A DNA stretch of 64,000 bases from Psychrobacter aquaticus CMS 56. GTDB taxonomy: Bacteria; Pseudomonadota; Gammaproteobacteria; Pseudomonadales; Moraxellaceae. Below the pieces are notes generated by a model. That model was given only the letters and a program-made list of their open reading frames with translations, was not told the DNA's origin and did not search any database. Both the position numbers and the translations under genes were made by a program. Position 1 is the stretch's first letter. The number at the start of each line of letters is the position of its first letter. Shown one piece after another: positions 18,445 through 27,424 of the stretch. The stretch is from positions 83,966-147,965 of the forward strand of contig NZ_AUSW01000013.1 of assembly GCF_000471625.1 (NCBI RefSeq). The letters run 5' to 3'.

Positions 18445-18472
18445 TTGAACATTTGTTTTAAATCTTTATAAT
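18445..18472 (+). promoter_or_regulatory. Sigma-70 promoter of second DUF2628 gene (repeat copy 2)
   Basis: TTGAAC at 18445-18450 and TATAAT at 18467-18472, 16-bp spacer, flanked by the same TTTTTTATTGAACATTTGTT context as copy 1. Confidence 0.75.
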
Positions 18473-18547
18473 ATGATCGACTTTAATTGGCTATTTTATT
18501 TGCCATAAAATTAAAACTATCATTTTTCAATAAAAATAAGGGATACG

Positions 18548-19234
18548 ATGCTGTGTACTAATTGCGGTCAAGAGAACTCACGTGAGGCTGTATTTTGCTC
18601 AAATTGTAAACAACGACTTGGTAATACTCACGCACAAACACCACCGCCATTAACGCCAGTTAATATCTCAAAAGAGGCGCAAAGCGGACAATATGGGTCA
18701 AATTCTGACTCTGATAACGCTGATACTTTATTGGCTGCCTTTGTCGGTGAAAAATATGATAGCTATTATCGTGAGAAATGGTTTAAAAATCATATACCCA
18801 CTTTAGATAAAGACGTAACAAAGATGAACATGCGCAGTTTTAATATCGCGGGACTTTTTTTAGGAGTGTCATGGCTTTGCTATCGCAAAATGTACATAGC
18901 TGCTGCTCTGATTATGTTTGCTATCACAGTCATCGATCTAGTTATGATGTATGTACTGGGGATGGAGCGTTACAACGTATTGGGTCAATCTACTTTTATG
19001 GTTGTCTGGATTGTCATGACTGGTATCTTAGGTAATTATCTGTATTTTGATCATAGCGTTAGACAGATTCAGAAGATTACCAGCGTTACCTTAGATCCAA
19101 ATGCGATGAGAGAACAGTTAGCTAAAAAAGGTGGTACGTCGTGGGCGGGCGCAATTGGCGTTAGTATAGTAATTATCGCTTTATCAATTTTAATGACTTA
19201 CTTCTTTGCGCCTGAGTGGTATTGGTTAGAGTGA
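18548..19234 (+). CDS. Zinc-ribbon DUF2628-type membrane protein (paralog 2)
   Basis: 228 residues, the same length as and clearly paralogous to the protein at 16123, with most differences in the linker and few in the C-terminal half. Zinc-ribbon cysteines lie at 3, 6, 17 and 20; hydrophobic segments lie at about 99-111, 116-137, 147-166 and 199-221; a conserved APEWYW C-terminus follows. The promoter and upstream terminator are duplicated with it, while a qorB/HxlR pair sits between the two copies. The cellular role is unknown. Confidence 0.82.
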   Translation: MLCTNCGQENSREAVFCSNCKQRLGNTHAQTPPPLTPVNISKEAQSGQYGSNSDSDNADTLLAAFVGEKYDSYYREKWFKNHIPTLDKDVTKMNMRSFNIAGLFLGVSWLCYRKMYIAAALIMFAITVIDLVMMYVLGMERYNVLGQSTFMVVWIVMTGILGNYLYFDHSVRQIQKITSVTLDPNAMREQLAKKGGTSWAGAIGVSIVIIALSILMTYFFAPEWYWLE

Positions 19235-19268
19235 TAGGTTTGGCTCTTTAAGTAAACGGTATTTTGCT

Positions 19269-19299
19269 AAAAGCACTCAATTTGTTTGGGTGTTTTTTT
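19269..19299 (+). terminator. Rho-independent terminator (copy 3 of repeated block)
   Basis: GCACTCAATTTGTTTGGGTGT hairpin with a following T7 tract, 35 bases after the second DUF2628 gene. A more diverged member of the 15936/18373 hairpin family. Confidence 0.75.
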
Positions 19300-19337
19300 C
19301 GTAAATGATACCAAGACCAGAGAATATACTTACTTTA

Positions 19338-19365
19338 TTGAACATTTGTCTTATTTAAGTATAAT
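19338..19365 (+). promoter_or_regulatory. Third copy of the TTGAAC-16-TATAAT promoter
   Basis: TTGAAC at 19338-19343 and TATAAT at 19360-19365 with the same 16-bp spacing and ACATTTGT context. The next gene starts at 19543, about 170 bases on. Either it now drives that gene or it is left over from a lost third DUF2628 copy. Confidence 0.6.
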
Positions 19366-19542
19366 AAGGCAGTTTACTTAATCTTTATAATTGCATAGGT
19401 AGGTTTGTCGTGCTTTGATTCGACTGTACGTCTTACCTTTCGAGTAGTTTTTTGCTAAAGAATATAAATTAATATGGTCAATAAAACCGCCCATAGCTGA
19501 ATAGGTATGGCTGTTTTTATAAGGTCTTTGATAGGTTAAAAT

Positions 19543-20598
19543 ATGGGTTTTTTTAATAGCATTAAGGCGTGGTTTGGTGGTGAGAAAAGTTACGACAACT
19601 TGGACAAGAGTCATACTATAGAAGAGGAGGCACCAATAGAACACGAGAACTATAGTACAGGTTTTTATAAATTTAGAGTAAAAGATAGAGAGAACAGTAA
19701 TATAGAGCTAACAAGCGAAGAAAAAGTAGAGCTAGAAAGTATTTTAAACGGCCTTGAAACTATTGAAGATAATATATTCAGTGCTGATTTACTAGAATCT
19801 ATTGATTTGGCTATAAAAAAATATGAAGAAAACATTGATATTTATACAAAAAATATCATAGATAGTGCTGAAAAAATGGACGAGGAAGAACAGCTACAAG
19901 AAGCACCTCCAGAGATTATTAATGTATTTGTCTATCATTATTTGAACATGTTGAAAAACACACTAGCCAACAAAGACTTCATCTGCTTTTATAGATTATT
20001 TTTAGATAGTGATAAAAGTGAGGAGAAAATAAAGAATAGTAATATAGTCGGTAATTATATAGGTGATAACAGCCCAAGTAAGGAGTTACAAGGCTTTATA
20101 AGATGGACAAAAGGTATAGTTGCTGCTATCAATAATAATCAAGTAGATATTGAAAATATTACTTATAACTTTCTTAAAGAACGAGAAGTCTACTGTATTA
20201 CAACAATAGATATATACGAAGGTAACGAAGATAGACTGCTCTCAGATAAAGTATATGACATATCTTCAGAGGGTCAGTCCTCTGTATCTTTTAAGTTTAG
20301 TGTAGATCTAAACACATATATTGATTTTAAATTTTTTAATCCAAAAAAATTCTATACTGAAGATGCAATTAAAGTACTTGCTGAAGAATCCAAGGTAAGT
20401 TATGAGCTCGCTAAAAAAGGTGTGGATTTCCATATAAGTTTGTTTTTGGAAATGTTTTCAGAAAAAAATACAGCTTTATCGTTGGAAACATGTGGTTGGG
20501 CTGAACTTGTGCATCATAACAAACACACTGTACAGAACTGTCATCAATATGTGTTTGGTATGGGTAAAGAATATCAAGACGTACAAGTATCCGTATAG
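19543..20598 (+). CDS. Hypothetical AT-rich accessory protein
   Basis: 351 residues of unrecognised family. It begins MGFFNSIKAWFGG, which may be an amphipathic membrane-associating helix; no signal peptide or transmembrane segment is evident. The middle is rich in Glu, Lys, Asn and Ile with probable alpha-helical content (about 55-130). The C-terminal part contains several His and Cys residues (HHNKHTVQNCH) of unknown meaning. Base composition is much more AT-rich than flanking genes, suggesting acquisition by transfer. A short GGT-type ribosome site precedes the ATG. No homolog is recognised and no function assigned. Confidence 0.75.
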   Translation: MGFFNSIKAWFGGEKSYDNLDKSHTIEEEAPIEHENYSTGFYKFRVKDRENSNIELTSEEKVELESILNGLETIEDNIFSADLLESIDLAIKKYEENIDIYTKNIIDSAEKMDEEEQLQEAPPEIINVFVYHYLNMLKNTLANKDFICFYRLFLDSDKSEEKIKNSNIVGNYIGDNSPSKELQGFIRWTKGIVAAINNNQVDIENITYNFLKEREVYCITTIDIYEGNEDRLLSDKVYDISSEGQSSVSFKFSVDLNTYIDFKFFNPKKFYTEDAIKVLAEESKVSYELAKKGVDFHISLFLEMFSEKNTALSLETCGWAELVHHNKHTVQNCHQYVFGMGKEYQDVQVSV

Positions 20599-20610
20599 CT
20601 AATACATAAT

Positions 20611-20642
20611 AAAAAAGGCAGCACCCCAAAAGGAGCGCTGCC
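20611..20642 (-). terminator. Rho-independent terminator of the acuI-like gene
   Basis: GGCAGC...GCTGCC stem; read on the minus strand it is followed by a T6 run, so it ends the transcript coming from 21674. Confidence 0.8.
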
Positions 20643-20669
20643 ATCATCCAAAAACCTATCTTCTAAACC

Positions 20670-21674
20670 CTAACCCCGCACATTCACCACATAACGACCC
20701 ACAACTTTGTTAGCAATGAAGCGCTCTAGATATTCGGGCGTTTGCTCTAAGGTAATTTCTTCGCAGTATTGCTCAATGTCAGGCAGCTTCATATCGGTCG
20801 CGACACGTGCCCAAATTTCCTGCTTTTCAGGCAATGGTATCGTGACCGAATCAATGCCCAGCAAAGAGATACCGCGAATGATAAATGGTAACACGGTCAT
20901 GTCAAGCTCTGTTGATGAGGCTAAGCCGCAAGCAGATACCGCGCCGCCCGACTTGGTTTGTTTGAGTAAGTTTGCCAAATAGTCACCGCCCAAGGTATCA
21001 ATGGCGTTTGCCCACAATTCGCGCCCAACAGGTCTACTGCCGACCTCATTGATCGTATCACGATGACGTACTTCGCTTGCGCCCAAGTTTTTTAAATGCG
21101 CGCTTTGTTCTGTCTTTCCTGAGAAGGCAATGACGTCATAGCCCAACTGTTTTAAAATCGCGATACTGATACTGCCCACACCGCCCGTTGCACCAGTGAC
21201 TGCAACTGAACCATCGCTTGGCTTAGCACCTATTTTTTCCAATTTTTGAATACATAACGCCGCAGTCAAACCACCCGTGCCGTAGCACATGGCTTCTTTT
21301 AAGGTCAAAGACGATGGGCAGGGGAGCGCCCAATCTGCTGGAATTGAAATCATTTGACCCAAACCGCCCGGCGTATCCATGCCCAAATCATAACCAAATA
21401 CCAGTACTTCTTGCCCTGCGGTAAAAGTGCCGGATTTATCGCTAATCACGATACCTGCCGCATCAATACCAGGGGTGTGCGGATAGTTCTTAGTAATCAT
21501 CTTATTACCAGCGGCTGACATCGCATCTTTATAGTTGAGCGATGAATAATGCACTTCGATGAGCAGATCATTTTCAGGTAAATCGCTGAGGTTACGTGTT
21601 TGGATGCTTTTATTGAATTCACCGTCGCTGACCTCGCGGACGACTAAGGCTTTGAAAGTGGTACTGTTTGACAT
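20670..21674 (-). CDS. acuI: Acrylyl-CoA reductase / YhdH-YhfP family quinone oxidoreductase
   Basis: 334 residues of the zinc-free medium-chain reductase group. SSLNYKDAMSAAGN (44-57), HTPGIDAAG, the NADPH-binding loop TGATGGVGS (160-168) and AFSGKTE are typical of AcuI/YhdH, which reduces acryloyl-CoA to propionyl-CoA with NADPH and protects against toxic acryloyl-CoA. Length and motifs fit; the exact substrate is inferred from the family. AGGGAA lies upstream of the ATG. It has its own terminator, so is probably monocistronic. Confidence 0.85.
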   Translation of the reverse strand: MSNSTTFKALVVREVSDGEFNKSIQTRNLSDLPENDLLIEVHYSSLNYKDAMSAAGNKMITKNYPHTPGIDAAGIVISDKSGTFTAGQEVLVFGYDLGMDTPGGLGQMISIPADWALPCPSSLTLKEAMCYGTGGLTAALCIQKLEKIGAKPSDGSVAVTGATGGVGSISIAILKQLGYDVIAFSGKTEQSAHLKNLGASEVRHRDTINEVGSRPVGRELWANAIDTLGGDYLANLLKQTKSGGAVSACGLASSTELDMTVLPFIIRGISLLGIDSVTIPLPEKQEIWARVATDMKLPDIEQYCEEITLEQTPEYLERFIANKVVGRYVVNVRG

Positions 21675-21737
21675 AATGATATTCCCTGTTGGATTTATTG
21701 TTGTGTGGTCAGTAATGGCTTATCTTCACCATTTAAA

Positions 21738-21770
21738 CAAAAAAAGCCCATGAGGTCATGAGCTTTTTTA
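21738..21770 (-). terminator. Rho-independent terminator of the MDR dehydrogenase gene
   Basis: AGCCCATGAGGTCATGAGCT stem with A- and T-tracts on both sides, 16 bases beyond the stop of the gene at 21786. Confidence 0.78.
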
Positions 21771-21785
21771 TTCAAGTTTTGCCTA

Positions 21786-22763
21786 TTAAAGCTTTAAAAT
21801 GACTTTGCCTTTTTTGCCCGACTGTACTTTGCCAGAGACAGCTGTTGCGATGTCGTCCAGACTATAAATGGCTTCGATCGGTAGTTTTAAATCGCCATTT
21901 GTCGCGCGTTCTAGCAACTCATCAATCAGACGTTGTTTGTTTTCAACATCCATTTCTTGGCTGGTTTTGCTACCCCAGAAACCTTTGACGATGGCTTGTT
22001 TAAAGATTAGGCTGCCCGCGTCCAGTGACATTGGTTTGCCTGACATGATACCAAATGAGACCAGCGTGCCATTGCTACCAAGTAGTGATAGCAGCTCATT
22101 GCTCGACTCACCACCGACTGAATCAACGGCGGCTGTTATTTTGTCATCGCCGATGATGGCACGGACTTGATCTTTCCAGTCGTCATCAGCGGTGACGACA
22201 TTATTTTTAATACCCAGTGAGGTCAGCTCTTCTAACGAATCTGCACTGCGCACGAGATTAATAGTATTTACGCCACGTGCCGCCGCGAGCATGGCAAGTG
22301 TTTTACCCACCGCGCCGTTTGCCGCATTGTGGATGATCCATTGCCCGCTATCTACTTCTAAGAATTCCAATAACATTAAGGCAGACAGTGGCATGGCAAT
22401 CAGCTGTGCCGCCAGCTCATCTTCGATAGCATCAGGGATGACAAACACCATGTTGGCAGGTGCAACAAAATACTCCGCCCATGTTTCGTGCACACTGGCA
22501 CAAGCGACACGCTGACCGACGCTGAGGTCTGTGACGTCATCGCCCACGGCATCGATAATGCCTAATGCTTCACTACCACCGATGGCTGGCAGCTCAGGCT
22601 TATAGCCATATTGACCACTGATCGTCAATAAATCATGGTTGTGAATGGGGGAGAGAATGGTTTTGATACGTACTTCATTGGCAGCCGGTTGCGGCATGGG
22701 GCTGTCGCCAACGCTCAATACGTCAGCAGGTTTACCAAAGCTTTTATGGATAGCACTACGCAT
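21786..22763 (-). CDS. Medium-chain dehydrogenase/reductase (quinone or 2-enoyl-thioester reductase type)
   Basis: 325 residues. SPIHNHDLLTISGQYG, LPAIGGSEALGIIDAVG and the nucleotide-binding NAANGAVGK (146-154) fit the zinc-independent MDR branch that includes quinone oxidoreductases and mitochondrial-type enoyl-thioester reductases. No structural-zinc cysteine cluster is present. It probably uses NADPH to reduce an enone or enoyl group. It lies upstream of acuI-like on the same strand, but a terminator between them separates the two transcripts. The start follows a GGGAGAT-type ribosome site. Confidence 0.82.
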   Translation of the reverse strand: MRSAIHKSFGKPADVLSVGDSPMPQPAANEVRIKTILSPIHNHDLLTISGQYGYKPELPAIGGSEALGIIDAVGDDVTDLSVGQRVACASVHETWAEYFVAPANMVFVIPDAIEDELAAQLIAMPLSALMLLEFLEVDSGQWIIHNAANGAVGKTLAMLAAARGVNTINLVRSADSLEELTSLGIKNNVVTADDDWKDQVRAIIGDDKITAAVDSVGGESSNELLSLLGSNGTLVSFGIMSGKPMSLDAGSLIFKQAIVKGFWGSKTSQEMDVENKQRLIDELLERATNGDLKLPIEAIYSLDDIATAVSGKVQSGKKGKVILKL

Positions 22764-22981
22764 GGGAGATTCCTTTATTTATTTTTTGATGGAATGATCG
22801 TACTTAACAGGTCGACTATTATTAATTCAGTTATTATTAGTCGGTTATTATGAATAGATGTTCTGTATAAACGTGCACAATCAGGGCACCACAGTAACAA
22901 GTCCACCTCACTATCATCAGTACTTATTTGGTTAAATAAGGTTAGCGGTTGCTTACAATAATGAAGTATTACTCATCTAAT

Positions 22982-23554
22982 TTAAATTATTGTTAATTTT
23001 TCTTTATTATTATTTGACGGATCAATCACTTTAAATGTTTCGTTGACGAGATTGGTCAGGAGCGGATCACCTTTATCATTGAGACGGAATAAGCCGTATT
23101 CTGCCGCTTCAAAAGCCTCAGCATGACCTTCTTGAAAGAAAAACGCATTGGTCGCAAGCTTGACCGAGCCATTGCGCACACGATAATGAATAGCCATCTC
23201 ATCAGCGGCTAAAGTATCAGGCTGATGACTATCAGCTAATCGTACAAACTGCCCAACATTATGTTCATCCAAACGCACGATCACATAACCATCTGCGGCT
23301 TTCTCAAGGTCGCTTACTTTCTCAAGCGTGTCTAAAATGTCACGCTCTAACGCATAGCTGAGCGTCATATAATCCCCTTGCATGAAACCGCGCGGATCGA
23401 CAGGCGCAAGGGGTAATAAAACGATATCACCGCTGGCAAGATGCGTCTCATATTTCGCCACATTCAACGTCATGATAATGAAGATAATGACCAATCCAAG
23501 CACGGAAATGGCAATAGTGAAGGCTCGTTTTTGTGTCCAATGAGTGGCTTTCAT
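22982..23554 (-). CDS. GDYXXLXY-motif membrane-anchored protein
   Basis: 190 residues. One N-terminal transmembrane segment (about 12-31) precedes an extracytoplasmic domain with FMQGDYMTLSYALERD, the motif that names the GDYXXLXY family. Its start codon overlaps the stop of the DUF4401 gene (ATGA at 23551-23554), showing translational coupling. The trio DUF2157-DUF4401-GDYXXLXY is a recurrent operon in gammaproteobacteria; its biochemical role is not established. No terminator was clear after it; a weak CTTATTT/AAATAAG hairpin lies at about 22922. Confidence 0.85.
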   Translation of the reverse strand: MKATHWTQKRAFTIAISVLGLVIIFIIMTLNVAKYETHLASGDIVLLPLAPVDPRGFMQGDYMTLSYALERDILDTLEKVSDLEKAADGYVIVRLDEHNVGQFVRLADSHQPDTLAADEMAIHYRVRNGSVKLATNAFFFQEGHAEAFEAAEYGLFRLNDKGDPLLTNLVNETFKVIDPSNNNKEKLTII

Positions 23555-24723
23555 GATAAATGCTCCTGACTATCGGTCGCAGGATGAGTAGTATTCTCTG
23601 CAAAATACTGTTTAATAAGTAGCCACCGCATCAATAATAGCGCAATACCAACAACCAGCATGGAGATAGATTTGACCAACAAAGAAGTATCGAGTTGATA
23701 ATAGTACCAAAACACATAGCAGACTAAGGCAAAAATACCGATAGCCAATAGGGTACGCTGGCTATTGGCCATGGCAATCACCACAAGCACACAGGTAGCC
23801 AGCAAGCCTGAGACATATATCGAGACAATGCCCAGCACCGCGACCGTACAGCCCACGATGACTCCCGTGGCTGACAGGAATTTGATTTGGTAGCGTTTGA
23901 GTATCAGATAAGCTGCATAAAGGCTGGCAAGTGTGAGCAGCGCTTGCGCCACATAATAATGATAGACAGCGTCGCCATCGCTCTCAAAACCATGCCCGTA
24001 TTCAGCAGCGATAAAGTAGACGGAGATGCATAGCAGCATGAGAGCACTGGCATAACCAACGGCTTTTATCAGCTCAAAACTGAATGCTCGCCATTTGGGA
24101 GGGACATGCTGTAACAGGGTATAACGTTGTAAATGACTGACAACCGCAACCAGTGCCAATAAACCCAAACTGATCTCAGGCAAATCATAATAATTGAGTA
24201 AATAGACCACGCAGCCAAATGCCACCACGCTATTGAGTAAGCGGTACATAAAGCTTGGAACGATAAGCGTTAAGGCGCTTTGCAGCAATAGAAATATCCA
24301 CACACTAAAAGGCGTTGCAATACCGCTTTCACTCAAGGCGTATATGACGTATGACTGACCCGCAACGCTAGTCATCAAGGCTAGGCTGTTCAAAAATACA
24401 TTATCGCGGCGACGCTCATACTTAAATAAGCAAAAACCGCTCGCGTTTAACAACAGACCAATAATGCCCATCATGATGGCGCTATCAAGCACGCCCGTAC
24501 CTTCTAATAGTAAAGTCAAAAAGCCAATAAAAAACAGACTCGCTACGACACCGCTAAGGCCAAAAAGCACTTGTATAAACCAAGGGGTATGCTCTTGAAA
24601 ATTATTATCAACTAGGGTTGTTTGACCACTTTTATCAATCGCATCTGTGTCTACCAATCCACGCTGTTGGAGTTGTAAAAGGGTTGCGCGCAAGTGGTTG
24701 TTATTCATGTCGCTATTCATCAT
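23551..24723 (-). CDS. DUF4401 polytopic membrane protein
   Basis: 390 residues with about 11 hydrophobic segments after a short cytoplasmic N-terminal region. Loops such as FKYERRRDNVFLNSLALMTSVAGQSYV are characteristic of DUF4401. It overlaps the upstream DUF2157 gene by 11 bases and the downstream GDYXXLXY gene by 4, so the three are one translational unit. Function unknown; an inner-membrane complex with its two neighbours is the simplest inference. Confidence 0.83.
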   Translation of the reverse strand: MMNSDMNNNHLRATLLQLQQRGLVDTDAIDKSGQTTLVDNNFQEHTPWFIQVLFGLSGVVASLFFIGFLTLLLEGTGVLDSAIMMGIIGLLLNASGFCLFKYERRRDNVFLNSLALMTSVAGQSYVIYALSESGIATPFSVWIFLLLQSALTLIVPSFMYRLLNSVVAFGCVVYLLNYYDLPEISLGLLALVAVVSHLQRYTLLQHVPPKWRAFSFELIKAVGYASALMLLCISVYFIAAEYGHGFESDGDAVYHYYVAQALLTLASLYAAYLILKRYQIKFLSATGVIVGCTVAVLGIVSIYVSGLLATCVLVVIAMANSQRTLLAIGIFALVCYVFWYYYQLDTSLLVKSISMLVVGIALLLMRWLLIKQYFAENTTHPATDSQEHLS

Positions 24724-25819
24724 TGCGTCCCCTAGCTAGTCCTTTAACCACAGCATTTGGAATGTTGTTTTCGTTGCTCAAACGCGCCACCTTACGTAGC
24801 CAAACGACCGCCGCTGAACTCATGCCCATCAGCAATAGGGCTAAGATTAAAAAGCCACTCATATAAAGATGGTCTAATAGCGGCTTACCTGCCCAAAACA
24901 TCACCACGATAATGACAGAGCCACTTAAATAGGTCAGCATCAATAGACTCACGCTGTATCGATAAAATCGCCAAACCATAAACACACACCAAATTAGCCA
25001 CATCACTAATAAAACCGCTGACATTAGAAAACGGTTGTTTTCAAAAATGGTGAAAATAGCGAGGTGAGTGATGGAGTAGGTGCTGAGTAAACCAACTGCA
25101 TAAGTGCTCCAGTGCAAACTGGATTTGGTCGGACGTTGTCTATCAGCGATAGAGTGAGACGGCTCTATTCGGGTAGAAGTCGTTTGACTGCGCTTTTTGT
25201 TTTCGATAAAAAATAGCCAGACGTTTAAGGCGATAAAGTTAGTGATTGCCAGTGCGCCTAATTGCACCACTCTTTGATATAAATAATCGTTGAACAAGAA
25301 ATCTGATATATCAAAATATGAAGTGAGACTGGCGTTAATCAGCCCGAGCCACAATAACCATAGCGCAGGGAAACGCGCGATGACGACCCACGGTGTGATG
25401 AGCAACGCCCACATAAAAAATAACTGCCACGTGTCTGCGCCCGTCTGATACACCTGCCCAAACAATGCCAGTAGGCTGCCTGTGATGATACTGGCGATGA
25501 GCAATAATAACTGGCGAATGAGTAAAAATCGTCGCCTAAAAGAGAGTCCAACGTAGAGAGCGATGGTGACGAGCAGCGTCCCTTCAACCAAAGCAAACTT
25601 ACCCATCTTGCCCATGTTTTGCCAGTTGTAGGCAATAAAGAACACAAGAGACAATGCTAGGGCGACAGCGCCAATAACCAGCAAAGCTTTGTCAAAAAAT
25701 GCCAGCCATGTCCGCTTATTGGGGTAGACTTCGAGATGAGAGGCTGCTGCATCAGCCTGTGTGATGGGGAGAATACCGTGTTGAAGCAAATGCTCAATAG
25801 TGCGCCGTGGTTGACTCAT
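24713..25819 (-). CDS. DUF2157 polytopic membrane protein
   Basis: 368 residues. The cytoplasmic N-terminal region (RRTIEHLLQHGILPITQADAA) precedes about ten hydrophobic segments; IAYNWQNMGKMGKFALVEG after the second helix is the conserved DUF2157 signature. First gene of the DUF2157-DUF4401-GDYXXLXY operon. It likely resides in the inner membrane; no activity can be assigned from sequence. Confidence 0.85.
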   Translation of the reverse strand: MSQPRRTIEHLLQHGILPITQADAAASHLEVYPNKRTWLAFFDKALLVIGAVALALSLVFFIAYNWQNMGKMGKFALVEGTLLVTIALYVGLSFRRRFLLIRQLLLLIASIITGSLLALFGQVYQTGADTWQLFFMWALLITPWVVIARFPALWLLWLGLINASLTSYFDISDFLFNDYLYQRVVQLGALAITNFIALNVWLFFIENKKRSQTTSTRIEPSHSIADRQRPTKSSLHWSTYAVGLLSTYSITHLAIFTIFENNRFLMSAVLLVMWLIWCVFMVWRFYRYSVSLLMLTYLSGSVIIVVMFWAGKPLLDHLYMSGFLILALLLMGMSSAAVVWLRKVARLSNENNIPNAVVKGLARGRNDE

Positions 25820-25939
25820 AGCACGCTCTCAGCAAAAACAGTATGAAAGCTATCTTAACGGTTTTTATGAGGCACAGGTATACTAAAGTTTGTAGATTTT
25901 ATTTACGGTCGAAATTTATGCTCAAATCCCATACAGCCA

Positions 25940-26194
25940 CTAATAAAACTCAATGCGACTCAGCACGTGCTCTTGAATTAAATAAGCACAAATATAAGCG
26001 CTCGGCCAAGCAAACATAAACGCTAAGCCCCATGAGTGTATCAGCGTCATAAAAAACCCATCATGAATCCCGGCTTTAACGATGATCAATGCCGCTGAGA
26101 TAATAAGTGACATCATCATCGCCATGAGACCTGTGAAAATGAGCCGATAGTATTTGCGCCGTGTGCGTATTTTGATGGTGGGGAATTTTGCCAT
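25940..26194 (-). CDS. DUF2798 small membrane protein
   Basis: 84 residues with two transmembrane helices (about 17-38 and 50-71) separated by a short loop; SWGLAFMFAWPSAYI in the second helix matches DUF2798. The basic N-terminal tail (KIRTRRKYYR) predicts a cytoplasmic N-terminus. A stand-alone gene of unknown function. Confidence 0.75.
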   Translation of the reverse strand: MAKFPTIKIRTRRKYYRLIFTGLMAMMMSLIISAALIIVKAGIHDGFFMTLIHSWGLAFMFAWPSAYICAYLIQEHVLSRIEFY

Positions 26195-26274
26195 AGTATT
26201 ATGCTGTCCTGCGTGGTGATGATGCTACGTTCATGATGAGGCGTATTATGTCATGAGTCATCAGTGATGGTTAT

Positions 26275-26368
26275 GATATTGTCAATTCATCATAAAATAA
26301 ACACCGTACTGCTAGGATAAATTTTCTCGGCCTTTGCCAGCAACAGCACCGTAAGCAAGATAAAATCA
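26275..26368 (-). repeat. MITE-like palindromic element, partial (copy C), overlapping a gene end
   Basis: ATATTGTCAATTCATCATAAAATA begins the element, then an arm GTACTGCTAGGATAAATTTT and a core GCCTTTGCCAGCAACAGCAC plus GTAAGCAAGA. The right arm is replaced or degraded where it meets the nitronate monooxygenase coding sequence, whose TGA stop (26366-26368) lies inside the element boundary. Confidence 0.6.
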
Positions 26369-27424
26369 TTCTATAGGCAATGATAACTCTTTTACCAGAC
26401 GCTCTAACAATGCAATCGTATCCTCGTCTTTAACCAAAGCAACGCCTTGTCCCGCCCATAAAGACTGATGCTCGGCGTCCAAACGCTTGGTAGCATGAGC
26501 ACGTGCAAACTTGGTCATGGCATTCAACTGGGGATAAGGCGGTAGATCCGTACTGCTCTCAAATTGGGCGAATTCACGCAGATAATCGTTTAATAAACCA
26601 CGCGCAAGCTTGCCTGAAAACAGTCGCGTTAAGCGTGTCTCGGTACTGCGTTTGCCTTGGCTGGCATCAAGTAGCGCTTGCTTATAAGTGTCGTTGATAC
26701 CGCACTTATCTGTGGTCAAGAACGCCGTCCCCATTTGCGCAAGCTCAGCACCAGCTGTCTGCACTGCCTTGATATCCTGTGCCGTCATGATACCACCAGC
26801 GGCAATCAAGGGAATGTCGGTGAGGGCGCGCGTTTGACTAATCAATGTCAATAACCCTAAAGGGTCGGTTTCACTTTGTGGCAACCAGCCACCACGATGC
26901 CCACCAGCTTCTACCCCTTGTACACAGACCGCGTCCGCGCCAATATCTACCCACTGTTTTGCCTCTTTGGGATGATTGGCTGTACCGATAACGCACGTGC
27001 CTACACTTTGCAGACGCTGTACTTGCTCGGTGCTGATAATGCCAAAGGTAAAGCTAGCGACAGGCACAGGATTGTTATAGAGCACTTGTAGCTGATCCGC
27101 GAAGCTCTGTGCAGGGCGTTCAGGTAATGCAACTTCTATATTATGCTTTTGATAATAATCAGTTAACCAATTGGGTATGTCGGCATCAAAGATGCTCGCC
27201 TCGTGCTCAGATAGCACCATCAGATTGACCATAAAAGGACGGTCGGTCAGGGCTTTAATCGTATTGATTTGGCTATTTAAAACATCTGGTGCGGTCATGC
27301 CAGCACCTAATGAACCTAATCCACCAAAGTTACTCACCGTCGCCACCAGCTCGGGTGTGGTTGCTCCTGCCATTGGTGCTTGAATGATCGCATAGGTTAA
27401 GTTAAGCGTGTTACGTAACGTCAT
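26366..27424 (-). CDS. Nitronate monooxygenase family flavoprotein
   Basis: 352 residues of TIM-barrel NMO type. IIQAPMAGATTPELVATVSNFGGLG starts the barrel, QGVEAGGHRGG holds the catalytic histidine, and IPLIAAGGIM...GAELAQMGTAFL forms the FMN phosphate site. It oxidises alkyl nitronates such as propionate-3-nitronate with O2 and FMN (family knowledge). AAGGCGG precedes the ATG. The last codons and stop lie against a MITE-like repeat, so the C-terminus may have been altered by insertion. Confidence 0.9.
   Translation of the reverse strand: MTLRNTLNLTYAIIQAPMAGATTPELVATVSNFGGLGSLGAGMTAPDVLNSQINTIKALTDRPFMVNLMVLSEHEASIFDADIPNWLTDYYQKHNIEVALPERPAQSFADQLQVLYNNPVPVASFTFGIISTEQVQRLQSVGTCVIGTANHPKEAKQWVDIGADAVCVQGVEAGGHRGGWLPQSETDPLGLLTLISQTRALTDIPLIAAGGIMTAQDIKAVQTAGAELAQMGTAFLTTDKCGINDTYKQALLDASQGKRSTETRLTRLFSGKLARGLLNDYLREFAQFESSTDLPPYPQLNAMTKFARAHATKRLDAEHQSLWAGQGVALVKDEDTIALLERLVKELSLPIE

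Noticed and set aside
22915..22945. CTTATTT/AAATAAG hairpin downstream of the GDYXXLXY gene
   Set aside because: AT-only stem without a T-run; not convincing as a terminator.
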